A stretch of DNA of 11,269 nucleotides, taken from positions 3,430-14,698 of the forward strand of contig MEFT01000078.1 of assembly GCA_001725215.1 (NCBI GenBank), written 5' to 3'. The first letter of the stretch is position 1, and each line of letters starts with the position of its first letter. Below the pieces are notes generated by a model. It was not told the DNA's origin and did no database searches. It saw nothing but the letters and a program-made list of their open reading frames with translations. Source of the DNA: Clostridium sp. SCN 57-10. Lineage in GTDB: Bacteria > Bacillota > Clostridia > Oscillospirales > Butyricicoccaceae. Made by a program: the position numbers and the translations under genes. Positions 1 through 5,585 of the stretch are shown here, piece by piece.

Positions 1-150
1 AGGCAGCTCGCCGCAAATGCCCATCACGCCTCCGCGTGCCGCGGCGGGCAGCCCGGTACGCATCAGCGCGCCATTTTCGGCGATTTGATAAAACAAATAG
101 GCGCATGGCGCGCCGCAGCCCGTGGCCGACTGCACATCGTCCGAAGCCAT
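1..150 (-). CDS. Unidentified protein, N-terminal 50 residues only
   Basis: This reading frame runs off the left edge of the window, so only the N-terminus is present. I do not recognise the family. From the ATG at 150 it reads MASDDVQSATGCGAPCAY and continues through NGALMRTGLP to GGVMGICGELP. Codons are mostly G or C in the third position, like the confirmed genes here, which supports real coding. No signal peptide or membrane segment is seen in the visible part, which has three cysteines. The start is uncertain: a GTG lies two codons upstream (156) and a TTG ten codons upstream (180). A purine-rich GGAAGAAGG lies just before the TTG, too close to serve it, and the ATG has no clear Shine-Dalgarno site. 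The frame stays open back to a TAG at 298-300. It diverges from yqeG. Confidence 0.5.
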   Translation of the reverse strand, partial: MASDDVQSATGCGAPCAYLFYQIAENGALMRTGLPAAARGGVMGICGELP

Positions 151-364
151 GGCCACGAAAATACTAAGATCGTGCGGCAACCTTCTTCCTACCCCTGGTA
201 TGCACGGCGGTACTATGGTAAAATAGCCGCGATAGCGAATGCCCGCGCGGGCAGCGGCCGGACAAGCGGACCATCCCGCCTCGCCGCCTATGTTATCCTA
301 TTCGCCCGCAGCGTGCGATATGCCGAAAAGCGCGCGCCTGCCGGCGCAACAAAAGGAGATCCAC
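151..364. other. Divergent intergenic region upstream of yqeG
   Basis: This is the gap between the left-edge minus-strand gene and yqeG. It contains a perfect 12-nt GC palindrome, GCCCGCGCGGGC, at 241-252. A TAAAAT that resembles a -10 box lies at 219-224 on the plus strand, but no acceptable -35 box sits at the right distance. No promoter can be assigned with confidence in either direction. The last 13 nt hold the AAAGGAG ribosome binding site of yqeG (352-358). Confidence 0.4.
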
Positions 365-828
365 ATGATAGTGCCCCGCCCTCACCGCAGCTACGCCAAG
401 GCCACCGATATCACGCCGCAGGAACTGCGCGCGCGCGGTGTGCGCGGCGTACTGCTCGATATAGACGGAACGCTGATGCGCACACGCGACCCCGAGCCGT
501 CGGGCGAAATCGTCGCATGGTGCCGCGCGCTGCGTGCAAACGGTATTACGCCGTTTATCCTGTCCAATAATAAGCACCCCGAACGCGTAGCGCGCTTTGG
601 CGCACTGCTTGAGGCGGATTATATTCATCTTGCCAAGAAACCCGCCCAGCATGGCTTTGCCGAGGCGGCGCGCAGGCTGTGGGCGACCAGATTTATACCG
701 ACATGCTGGGCGCACGGCGCTTCGGCTGCCTGGCGCTGCGCGTGCGCTCGATCGACACGTATTTGTGGTATTGGGCGCTGCGTCGGCTTGCGGAGCTGCC
801 GTTTCTCGCGGCGGAGGAACGCGCATGA
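365..828 (+). pseudogene. yqeG: YqeG-family HAD phosphatase, frameshifted
   Basis: YqeG is a HAD-superfamily phosphatase (IIIA subgroup) of about 170 residues in Firmicutes. The ATG at 365 follows AAAGGAG by 6 nt. Frame 1 gives DIDGTL (residues 32-37, with both motif I aspartates), SNN (67-69) and KKP (91-93), ending at AARRL (105). From about 676 the homology continues in another frame as AVGDQIYTDMLG, the HAD motif IV region, to a TGA at 826-828. Against my recollection of the B. subtilis protein, about eight residues between RRL and AVGDQ are missing. One deletion of about 25 nt would explain both the gap and the frame change. The stop overlaps the next start as ATGA, so the second frame is the ancestral end. 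It is either a recent pseudogene or a sequence error. No frameshift signal was seen that would rescue it. Confidence 0.8.
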
Positions 829-1691
829 GCGCGCGGTTTGGCCCCGCGGGCAACTGCGAGAGCTTTCAAAAGCAATTTCGTTCAAGCGTGCAGGCACCCG
901 CTTTTCTTGCGGCCATGGGGCTTGACGCGTATGAATATCAATGCGGGCGCGGCGTCAATATTTCAGAGGAAACGTGCCGCGCCATCGGTGACGAGGCGCG
1001 CATTCACGGCGTGCAGATGTCGCTGCACGCGCCATATTTCATCAACCTGTCGAGTGACGAGCCGGAACGTATGGAGAAAAACATAGGCTACATCCTCGCA
1101 TCGTGCCGTACCGTGCTTGCGCTGGGCGGCGAACGCATCGTCGTCCACTGTGGGGGCCTATCCAAACGCACGCGCGACGAGGCGATGGCTAATACGCATG
1201 AAAACCTGCGGCGCGCACTGCGCGCGATGGACGAGCAGGATTGCGGCCGCGCCGTGCTGTGCATCGAGACAATGGGCAAGGTTAACGTACTCGGCGACCT
1301 TGCGGAGGTCATCGAAATCTGCCGCGCTGATGAGCGGCTTCTGCCCTGCATCGATTTCGGACACCTCAACGCTCGCACACAGGGCGGTCTGCGCGAGGCA
1401 GGTGCCATGCGCATGCTGTTCGCGCAGCTTGAAAACGGCATTGGGCGTGAGCGCACCGCACGTTTTCATGCCCATTTCAGCAAAATTGAATACAGCGCAG
1501 GCGGGGAGGTGCGCCACCTGACGCTGAGTGACCATATTTACGGACCGGAGTTCGACGAAATTGCCGAAGTGATTGCCCGCAGGAACTGGTCGCCCACCAT
1601 TGTTTGTGAATCGGCCGGCACGCAGGCGGAGGACGCCGTCGTGCTGCAGCAAATATATCGCAACCACCGCGAAAATGAGAAAGAAGGCTGA
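825..1691 (+). CDS. Endonuclease IV-like TIM-barrel protein
   Basis: This 288-residue protein belongs to the AP endonuclease 2 / sugar phosphate isomerase TIM-barrel superfamily and is close in length to E. coli endonuclease IV (285). Most endonuclease IV metal-ligand positions are present at matching spacing: H68 (SLHAPYF), H108 (VVHCG), E148 (IETMGK), D177 and H180 (CIDFGHLNAR), H215 (FHAHFSK), H231 and E262 (VCES). The Nfo HLND motif reads HAHF here and its DRH motif reads VRH, so two positions differ. DNA repair activity is therefore plausible but unproven, and a sugar isomerase-like role is possible. The ATG at 825 overlaps the yqeG stop by 4 nt and has GGAGG at 812-816. The frame is open further upstream, but that stretch is the yqeG coding region. 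The next gene starts 4 nt after the stop. Confidence 0.82.
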   Translation: MSARFGPAGNCESFQKQFRSSVQAPAFLAAMGLDAYEYQCGRGVNISEETCRAIGDEARIHGVQMSLHAPYFINLSSDEPERMEKNIGYILASCRTVLALGGERIVVHCGGLSKRTRDEAMANTHENLRRALRAMDEQDCGRAVLCIETMGKVNVLGDLAEVIEICRADERLLPCIDFGHLNARTQGGLREAGAMRMLFAQLENGIGRERTARFHAHFSKIEYSAGGEVRHLTLSDHIYGPEFDEIAEVIARRNWSPTIVCESAGTQAEDAVVLQQIYRNHRENEKEG

Positions 1692-1695
1692 AAAC

Positions 1696-2784
1696 ATGAA
1701 CAGGCTTACCAACATTGCGTCGATGCTGCGTCAAAAGGGGTGGGATGCGCTGCTGCTCTGCTGTGCCGAGCACATCGGTGGAGAGAGCATGCAGTATGCC
1801 ACCGGAATGCACGGACTGGAAGGCATGGTAATTGTCACCGCCAAGGGAGAGGGCTATTGTTTCACAGACTCGCGCTACATTGAAGCGGCGCAAAAGATTG
1901 TGGCGGCAAACGGTCTGCGCGTCGAACAGGCGAGTAAGAAATACTGCACGACGGCGGCGGAGCTTGCCGCGGCGCTCGGTCTGCGCTGCATCGCGTTTGA
2001 AGACCGTGTGATGACCTATGCAGAGTATCAGGCATACGCAGAGGCATTGCCGTGTGGCATGGCTCCTGCGGGTGATGCGCTGACGGCGCTGCGTGCCGTC
2101 AAAACGGACGACGAGGTGGAATATATCGTTGCCGCGCAGCGCATCGCCGAGCGCGCGTTTGACGAGGTGCTCGGGCTTGTGTCACCCGGCATGACGGAAG
2201 TGGCGCTTGCGGCCGAGCTTGAGTATCGTATGCGCAAGCTGGGCGCGGAGGGGCTTGCTTTTTCCACCATTTTTGTTTCGGGCGCAAACTCCTCTCTGCC
2301 GCATGGCGTGCCGACCGAAAAAAAGCTGGAGCGCGGAGAGTTTGTCACCGTTGACTTTGGCGCGCGCGTCAACGGCTATTGCTCCGATATGACGCGTACG
2401 TTCGCCCTCGGCGAAGCGACGGACGAGATGCGCCGCGTGTATGACACAGTGCTTGCCGCGCAGCTTGCTGGTATTGAAGCGCTTGCCGTAGGCAAAAAGG
2501 GGCATGAGGTAGACGAGGCCGCGCGCGACGTCATCGAAGCGGCGGGCTATGGCGAATACTTCGGCCACGGACTCGGCCACAGCGTTGGTCTGCATGTGCA
2601 CGATCCGGGCCCGCGCGCGTCGAAAGGTGCGGAAGATGCGTTCACAGATGGCAATATCATCACGATGGAGCCTGGAATTTATCTGCCCGGACGCTTCGGT
2701 GTGCGCATTGAAGATATGATTCTGGTCAAGGCGGAAGGAAACCGTAATTTGACGGCATGTCCGAAGTCGCTTTTGATTCTGTGA
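1696..2784 (+). CDS. pepP: Xaa-Pro aminopeptidase, peptidase family M24
   Basis: The 362-residue product is a cytoplasmic metallopeptidase that removes an N-terminal residue preceding proline. Residues 1-127 form the creatinase-like N-terminal domain, and residues from about 135 form the pita-bread catalytic domain. The five metal ligands are visible: D220 (TVDFG), D231 (SDMTRTF), H295 in HGLGHSVGLHVHD, E325 (TMEPGIY) and E339 (RIEDM). The ATG at 1696 has AAGAAGG 8 nt upstream and lies 4 nt after the previous stop, so it is probably cotranscribed with the TIM-barrel gene. The frame is open further upstream, but that part overlaps the preceding gene. It sits directly before efp, as B. subtilis yqhT does. 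The symbol pepP is used in the broad sense; pepQ-type dipeptidase activity cannot be excluded. Confidence 0.93.
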   Translation: MNRLTNIASMLRQKGWDALLLCCAEHIGGESMQYATGMHGLEGMVIVTAKGEGYCFTDSRYIEAAQKIVAANGLRVEQASKKYCTTAAELAAALGLRCIAFEDRVMTYAEYQAYAEALPCGMAPAGDALTALRAVKTDDEVEYIVAAQRIAERAFDEVLGLVSPGMTEVALAAELEYRMRKLGAEGLAFSTIFVSGANSSLPHGVPTEKKLERGEFVTVDFGARVNGYCSDMTRTFALGEATDEMRRVYDTVLAAQLAGIEALAVGKKGHEVDEAARDVIEAAGYGEYFGHGLGHSVGLHVHDPGPRASKGAEDAFTDGNIITMEPGIYLPGRFGVRIEDMILVKAEGNRNLTACPKSLLIL

Positions 2785-2797
2785 TTTGCGAAAACCC

Positions 2798-2826
2798 TTG
2801 CATAATACGCACTTTTACGATAAAAT
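2798..2826 (+). promoter_or_regulatory. Predicted sigma-A promoter of efp
   Basis: TTGCAT (2798-2803) and TAAAAT (2821-2826) are separated by 17 nt. The -10 box matches the consensus at 5 of 6 bases and the -35 box at 3 of 6. Transcription would start near 2833, leaving a leader of about 28 nt before the efp ATG. The surrounding stretch is AT-rich compared with the genes on either side. No terminator was seen after pepP, so read-through from upstream is also possible. Confidence 0.6.
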
Positions 2827-2860
2827 AATTATGTTAGAATAATATACGGAGGTTATCTTG

Positions 2861-3424
2861 ATGGTAACGGCAGGAGATTTTAGAAATGGCGTAACATTTG
2901 AGATGGACGGCCAGGTCCTCCAGATCATTGAATTTCAGCATGTAAAGCCCGGCAAGGGCGCAGCTTTTGTGCGCACCAAGTGCCGCAACGTCATCACGGG
3001 TTCTGTGATCGAGCGTACGTTCAACCCTTCAGATAAATTTGAAAGCGCGTTTGTCGAACGCCGCGAAATGGAATATCTGTATCAAGAGGGCGACCTTTAC
3101 TACTTTATGGACTGTGAGACGTATGAGCAGATTCCGCTCAACGCCGACAAACTGAGCGATGCGTTCAAGTTTGTCAAAGAGAACATGGTGTGCAAGGTTC
3201 TGTCCTATAAGGGCAACGTGTTTGGCCTTGAGCCGCCCAACTTCGTCGACCTCGTCGTCGCGGAGACCGAACCCGGCGTGCGCGGCGACACCGCAACCAA
3301 CGTGACCAAGCCTGCAACACTTGAAACCGGCGCGGTTGTGCGCGTTCCGATCTTTATCAACGAAGGCGAAAAAATCCGCGTAGACACCCGCACCGGCGAA
3401 TATCTGGAAAGATCCAAAGAATAA
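2861..3424 (+). CDS. efp: Translation elongation factor P
   Basis: EF-P binds ribosomes stalled at polyproline stretches and stimulates peptide bond formation. The 187-residue length is normal for the family. The N-terminal KOW-like domain carries the HVKPGKGAAFVR loop, with K32 at the tip. This is the position that B. subtilis modifies with 5-aminopentanol and that other bacteria modify differently. Two OB-fold domains follow, with the typical late ...TRTGEYLER end. GGAGG at 2848-2852 is 8 nt from the ATG at 2861. A TTG directly before that ATG is less well placed, so the ATG was chosen. No EF-P modification enzyme is encoded nearby. The next gene starts 20 nt downstream and probably shares the transcript. 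Confidence 0.97.
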   Translation: MVTAGDFRNGVTFEMDGQVLQIIEFQHVKPGKGAAFVRTKCRNVITGSVIERTFNPSDKFESAFVERREMEYLYQEGDLYYFMDCETYEQIPLNADKLSDAFKFVKENMVCKVLSYKGNVFGLEPPNFVDLVVAETEPGVRGDTATNVTKPATLETGAVVRVPIFINEGEKIRVDTRTGEYLERSKE

Positions 3425-3444
3425 CGGAAAGGAGCGTTCTCAAC

Positions 3445-3984
3445 ATGACTATTACGGAGAAGACCGCTTATCTGAAAGGGCTGCTCGAAGGAATGAGCAT
3501 TGACAAGGCGAGCGACAACGGAAAGCTGTTTACCGCTATCATCGACACGATGAACGAGATCGCCCTCAGCGTATCCGACCTGGAGGAGGATACCGCGGAG
3601 ATGGCAGAGGAGCTCGAGATGATCGAAGATGCCCTCGACGAGCTGGACGAAACCGTCGAAGCGCTTGACGAAGACATTGACGATCTGTGCGACCTGCTCG
3701 ACGATTGTGATTGCGATTGTGACTGTGACTGTGACTGTGATGAGGAAGACGACGAGGATTACGACGAAGAAATCGTATATCAGGTTGTTTGCCCCACCTG
3801 CGGTGAAGAAATCTGCATCGACGAAGAAATGCTGGAAGGCCGCACCATGAAGTGCCCTGCCTGCGGCGAAGAGCTTGAGTTTGACCTCTCCGATCTCGAA
3901 GACGACGACGAATGCTGCTGCTGCAGCTGCGACGGCGACGAAGATGACCGCAACAACGGCTGTGGCTGCGGTTGCGAGCACTAA
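3445..3984 (+). CDS. Acidic, Cys-rich zinc-ribbon protein (CD1247-like)
   Basis: This 179-residue protein resembles the clostridial CD1247-type family found next to efp; its function is unknown. Residues 1-40 form a compact N-terminal region (AYLKGLLEG, SDNGKLFTAIID). Residues 44-86 are strongly acidic with heptad-like spacing and probably form a helix or coiled coil. Residues 87-99 are an alternating Asp-Cys run with six cysteines, followed by a D/E tract. A zinc ribbon follows, with CPTCG at 116-120 and CPACG at 137-141. The tail carries CCCCSC (157-162) and GCGCGC (172-177). Twenty of 179 residues are cysteine, and there are no membrane segments. The ATG at 3445 has AAAGGAG 10 nt upstream. 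A strong terminator ends the transcript. Metal binding is likely for the ribbon and is an inference for the Asp-Cys run. Confidence 0.85.
   Translation: MTITEKTAYLKGLLEGMSIDKASDNGKLFTAIIDTMNEIALSVSDLEEDTAEMAEELEMIEDALDELDETVEALDEDIDDLCDLLDDCDCDCDCDCDCDEEDDEDYDEEIVYQVVCPTCGEEICIDEEMLEGRTMKCPACGEELEFDLSDLEDDDECCCCSCDGDEDDRNNGCGCGCEH
3703..3741 (+). repeat. Hexanucleotide GAYTGY repeat encoding (Asp-Cys)6
   Basis: Six tandem Asp-Cys codon pairs plus a final Asp codon lie in frame inside the zinc-ribbon gene. The last three units are identical (GACTGT), while the earlier ones vary as GAT/TGT/TGC. Because the unit is 6 nt long, gain or loss of units keeps the frame. Copy number could therefore vary between strains. 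Confidence 0.9.
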
Positions 3985-4000
3985 GCAAAAAGTCATATGA

Positions 4001-4037
4001 CAAAAGGCACTCCGCATGGAGTGCCTTTTGCTTTTAT
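4001..4037 (+). terminator. Rho-independent terminator after the efp operon
   Basis: A perfect 13-bp stem pairs 4001-4013 with 4018-4030 around a GCAT loop. The core is GGCACTCC/GGAGTGCC, flanked by A-run and T-run ends, and CTTTTAT follows. The A-rich 5' arm means it could also act on the opposite strand. It closes the efp and zinc-ribbon transcript 17 nt after the stop codon. Confidence 0.9.
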
Positions 4038-4084
4038 AGCCGACGATGGATGTCACATAAAAAAGCGGTTACGGGGGAAATGAT

Positions 4085-4603
4085 GTGAGAAAAGAGAGCA
4101 GAATCATCATTCTGCGCGGAAATTCTGGCAGCGGAAAGACGACCGTCGCCAAAAAACTGCAGAGGCAGCTCGGGCGCGGTACGCTGCTTGTCTCGCAGGA
4201 CGTTGTTCGGCGGGACATGCTGTATGAAAGGGACGGACCGGGCACGCAGGCAATCGGGCTTTTGATCGAGCTGATACGGTATGGAAGCAAAAACTGCGAA
4301 AATGTTATTTTAGAGGGTATCCTGTATGCCGACTGGTATCGGGAGTTATTTGAGTCTGTGAAAAGCGCGTTTGAAAACCGTGTGTATGCGTGGTATTTTG
4401 ACATTCCCTTTGAAGAAACGCTTGCCCGCCACAAGACAAAGCCTAACGCGCTCGAGTTTGGAGAAACAGAGATGAGGCGCTGGTGGCGCGAACAAGACCT
4501 GATCGGCATCATACCGGAAAGGCTGATCGGCAAAGATATGACCGAGGATGAAACGGTAGATGCGGTGCTTGCGTGTCTGGCGCCTGAGATAAAAGCGCTG
4601 TGA
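4085..4603 (+). CDS. Small P-loop kinase (uridine/zeta-like AAA family)
   Basis: The 172-residue product has a Walker A motif GNSGSGKTT at residues 12-20. It is followed by SQDVVRRDML (37-46), a substrate-proximal aspartate-arginine region typical of small P-loop kinases. A hydrophobic strand, NVILEGIL (73-80), and a lid-like TLARHKTKP (112-120) with RRWW (131-134) come next. The closest known groups are uncharacterised uridine kinase-like or zeta/chloramphenicol phosphotransferase-like ATPases. The substrate cannot be predicted. No antitoxin-sized gene accompanies it, so a toxin role is not supported. The start is GTG at 4085, 7 nt after GGGGG (4073-4077); the nearby ATGs at 4080 and 4083 run into a stop or lie in another frame. 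The gene looks more AT-rich than its neighbours and is bounded by two strong hairpins. No promoter was recognised in the 48 nt upstream. Confidence 0.78.
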   Translation: MRKESRIIILRGNSGSGKTTVAKKLQRQLGRGTLLVSQDVVRRDMLYERDGPGTQAIGLLIELIRYGSKNCENVILEGILYADWYRELFESVKSAFENRVYAWYFDIPFEETLARHKTKPNALEFGETEMRRWWREQDLIGIIPERLIGKDMTEDETVDAVLACLAPEIKAL

Positions 4604-4625
4604 AGCCTAAGCTTCACAGCGCTTT
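4592..4625. terminator. Bidirectional terminator between kinase gene and recR
   Basis: A perfect 15-bp stem pairs 4592-4606 (AAAGCGCTGTGAAGC) with 4611-4625 around a CTAA loop. The kinase stop codon TGA (4601-4603) lies inside the left arm. On the minus strand the hairpin is followed by TTTTAT, so it can end the recR transcript arriving from the right. On the plus strand the U-tract is only the end of the stem (TTT). It lies between converging genes, 12 nt past the recR stop. Confidence 0.82.
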
Positions 4626-4637
4626 GTCATAGATACG

Positions 4638-5237
4638 TTACATATCGCGCCGTCCCTCAAGGGCACGGGTCAGCGTGATCTCATCCGAATACTCAAGATG
4701 CCCGCCCGCGGGGATGCCGTAGGCAAGCCGCGTGATGCGCACGCCAAACGGGCGCAGCAGGCGCGTGAGATACATCGCCGTCGTCTCGCCCTCGGTGTCC
4801 GGGTTGGTCGCCATGATGATTTCGTGCACCTCGGTGTCGGCCACGCGACGCAGCAGCTCTTTGGCGCGGATATCCTCCGGCCCCACGCCCGAAAGCGGTG
4901 AAATGACGCCGTGCAGCACATGATAAAGGCCGTGATATTCACGTGTGCGCTCGATGGCGAGCAGATCCTTGGGGTCAGACACGACGCAAATGACAGAACT
5001 GTCGCGCGCTTTGTCCGCGCAGATGGGGCAGATTTCGCCCTCCGTCAGGTTCTGGCAGACCGAGCAGGTGCGAATGGCGCGCTTGGCGTCTAAAATAGAC
5101 TGCGCCAGCTCGCTTGCGTGCTCGTCGGTCATCGAAAGCACATAAAAGGCCATGCGCTGCGCGCTTTTATGCCCCACACCCGGCAAGCGCTGAAACTGCT
5201 CGATCAGCTTTTCAAGCGGCGCCGCAAAATACTTCAT
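4638..5237 (-). CDS. recR: Recombination protein RecR
   Basis: RecR acts with RecO and RecF to load RecA onto SSB-coated gapped DNA. The 199-residue length is standard. The N-terminal helix-hairpin-helix region (about 10-30) reads FQRLPGVGHKSAQRMAF. The four-cysteine zinc finger is C58, C61, C70 and C73. The Toprim domain follows, with VVSDPKDLLAIERTREY (85-101) and ATNPDTEGETTA (143-154), then the conserved end AYGIPAGGHLEYSDEITL. The ATG at 5237 is 3 nt from the ybaB stop. No clear Shine-Dalgarno site is visible, so translational coupling to ybaB is likely. It is the last gene of the dnaX-ybaB-recR run, an order conserved widely in bacteria. Confidence 0.97.
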   Translation of the reverse strand: MKYFAAPLEKLIEQFQRLPGVGHKSAQRMAFYVLSMTDEHASELAQSILDAKRAIRTCSVCQNLTEGEICPICADKARDSSVICVVSDPKDLLAIERTREYHGLYHVLHGVISPLSGVGPEDIRAKELLRRVADTEVHEIIMATNPDTEGETTAMYLTRLLRPFGVRITRLAYGIPAGGHLEYSDEITLTRALEGRRDM

Positions 5238-5240
5238 GGG

Positions 5241-5570
5241 TTAAAAGGGCATGCCGGGCATGCCGCCCGTCAGCTTGCCCATTTCGCGCGAGGTCGTTTC
5301 CTCCGCCTGCGCCAGCGCCTCGTTGACCGCCGCGAGCACGAGGTCGCACAGCATTTCAACGTCTTCGGGGTCGACGGCCTCGGGCTTGATGTCCAGCGAC
5401 TTAAGCTGCTTGCCGCAGACGGTCGCCGTCACGGTGCCGCCGCCGCTCGAAGCGGTATATTCGCGGTTTTCAAGCTCTTCCTGCAGGCGCGCCATATCCT
5501 GCTGCATTTTCTGCGCCTGCTTCATCAGGTTGTTCATATTAAATCCGCCGGGAACTTTAGAGGGTTTCAT
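5241..5570 (-). CDS. ybaB: YbaB/EbfC nucleoid-associated protein
   Basis: This 109-residue protein of the YbaB/EbfC family forms tweezer-like dimers that bind DNA. The family signature is clear: NMNNLMKQAQKMQQDMARLQEELENREY (residues 11-38) is the long helix, and SSGGGTVTATVCGK is the start of the sheet. PEAVDPEDVEMLCDLVLAAVNEA and a Gly/Met/Pro-rich tail (GGMPGMPF) follow. The ATG at 5570 has AAAGGAG 10 nt upstream, and that site overlaps the dnaX stop codon (TTAAAGGAG). The gene is thus directly coupled to dnaX, and recR follows after 3 nt. A later Met (residue 12) also fits some family N-termini, but the ribosome binding site favours the first. Confidence 0.95.
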   Translation of the reverse strand: MKPSKVPGGFNMNNLMKQAQKMQQDMARLQEELENREYTASSGGGTVTATVCGKQLKSLDIKPEAVDPEDVEMLCDLVLAAVNEALAQAEETTSREMGKLTGGMPGMPF

Positions 5571-5585
5571 ATCGTCATCGCTCCT

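Noticed and set aside
597..824. N-terminal extension of the TIM-barrel reading frame upstream of 825
   Set aside because: This stretch overlaps the yqeG coding region, has a low-complexity Arg/Pro-rich translation and lies before the ribosome binding site and ATGA overlap at 825.
3703..3741. CRISPR-like or noncoding satellite repeat
   Set aside because: The units are 6 nt, adjacent without spacers and in frame within a gene.
3205..4056. Long minus-strand open frame (283 codons) opposite efp and the zinc-ribbon gene
   Set aside because: Its translation is a Val/Ala/Phe-rich antisense of acidic Asp/Glu/Cys codons, with Val-Thr repeats opposite the GAYTGY repeat. No ribosome binding site or family motif was seen.
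4080..4085. ATG codons at 4080 and 4083 as the kinase start
   Set aside because: The ATG at 4080 is followed by ATG TGA, a stop, and neither ATG is in the kinase frame. The GTG at 4085 is in frame and well spaced from GGGGG.
4085..4603. Kinase as a zeta-type toxin of a toxin-antitoxin pair
   Set aside because: No small antitoxin gene fits beside it (48 nt upstream, convergent recR downstream), and the motifs fit a general small P-loop kinase equally well.
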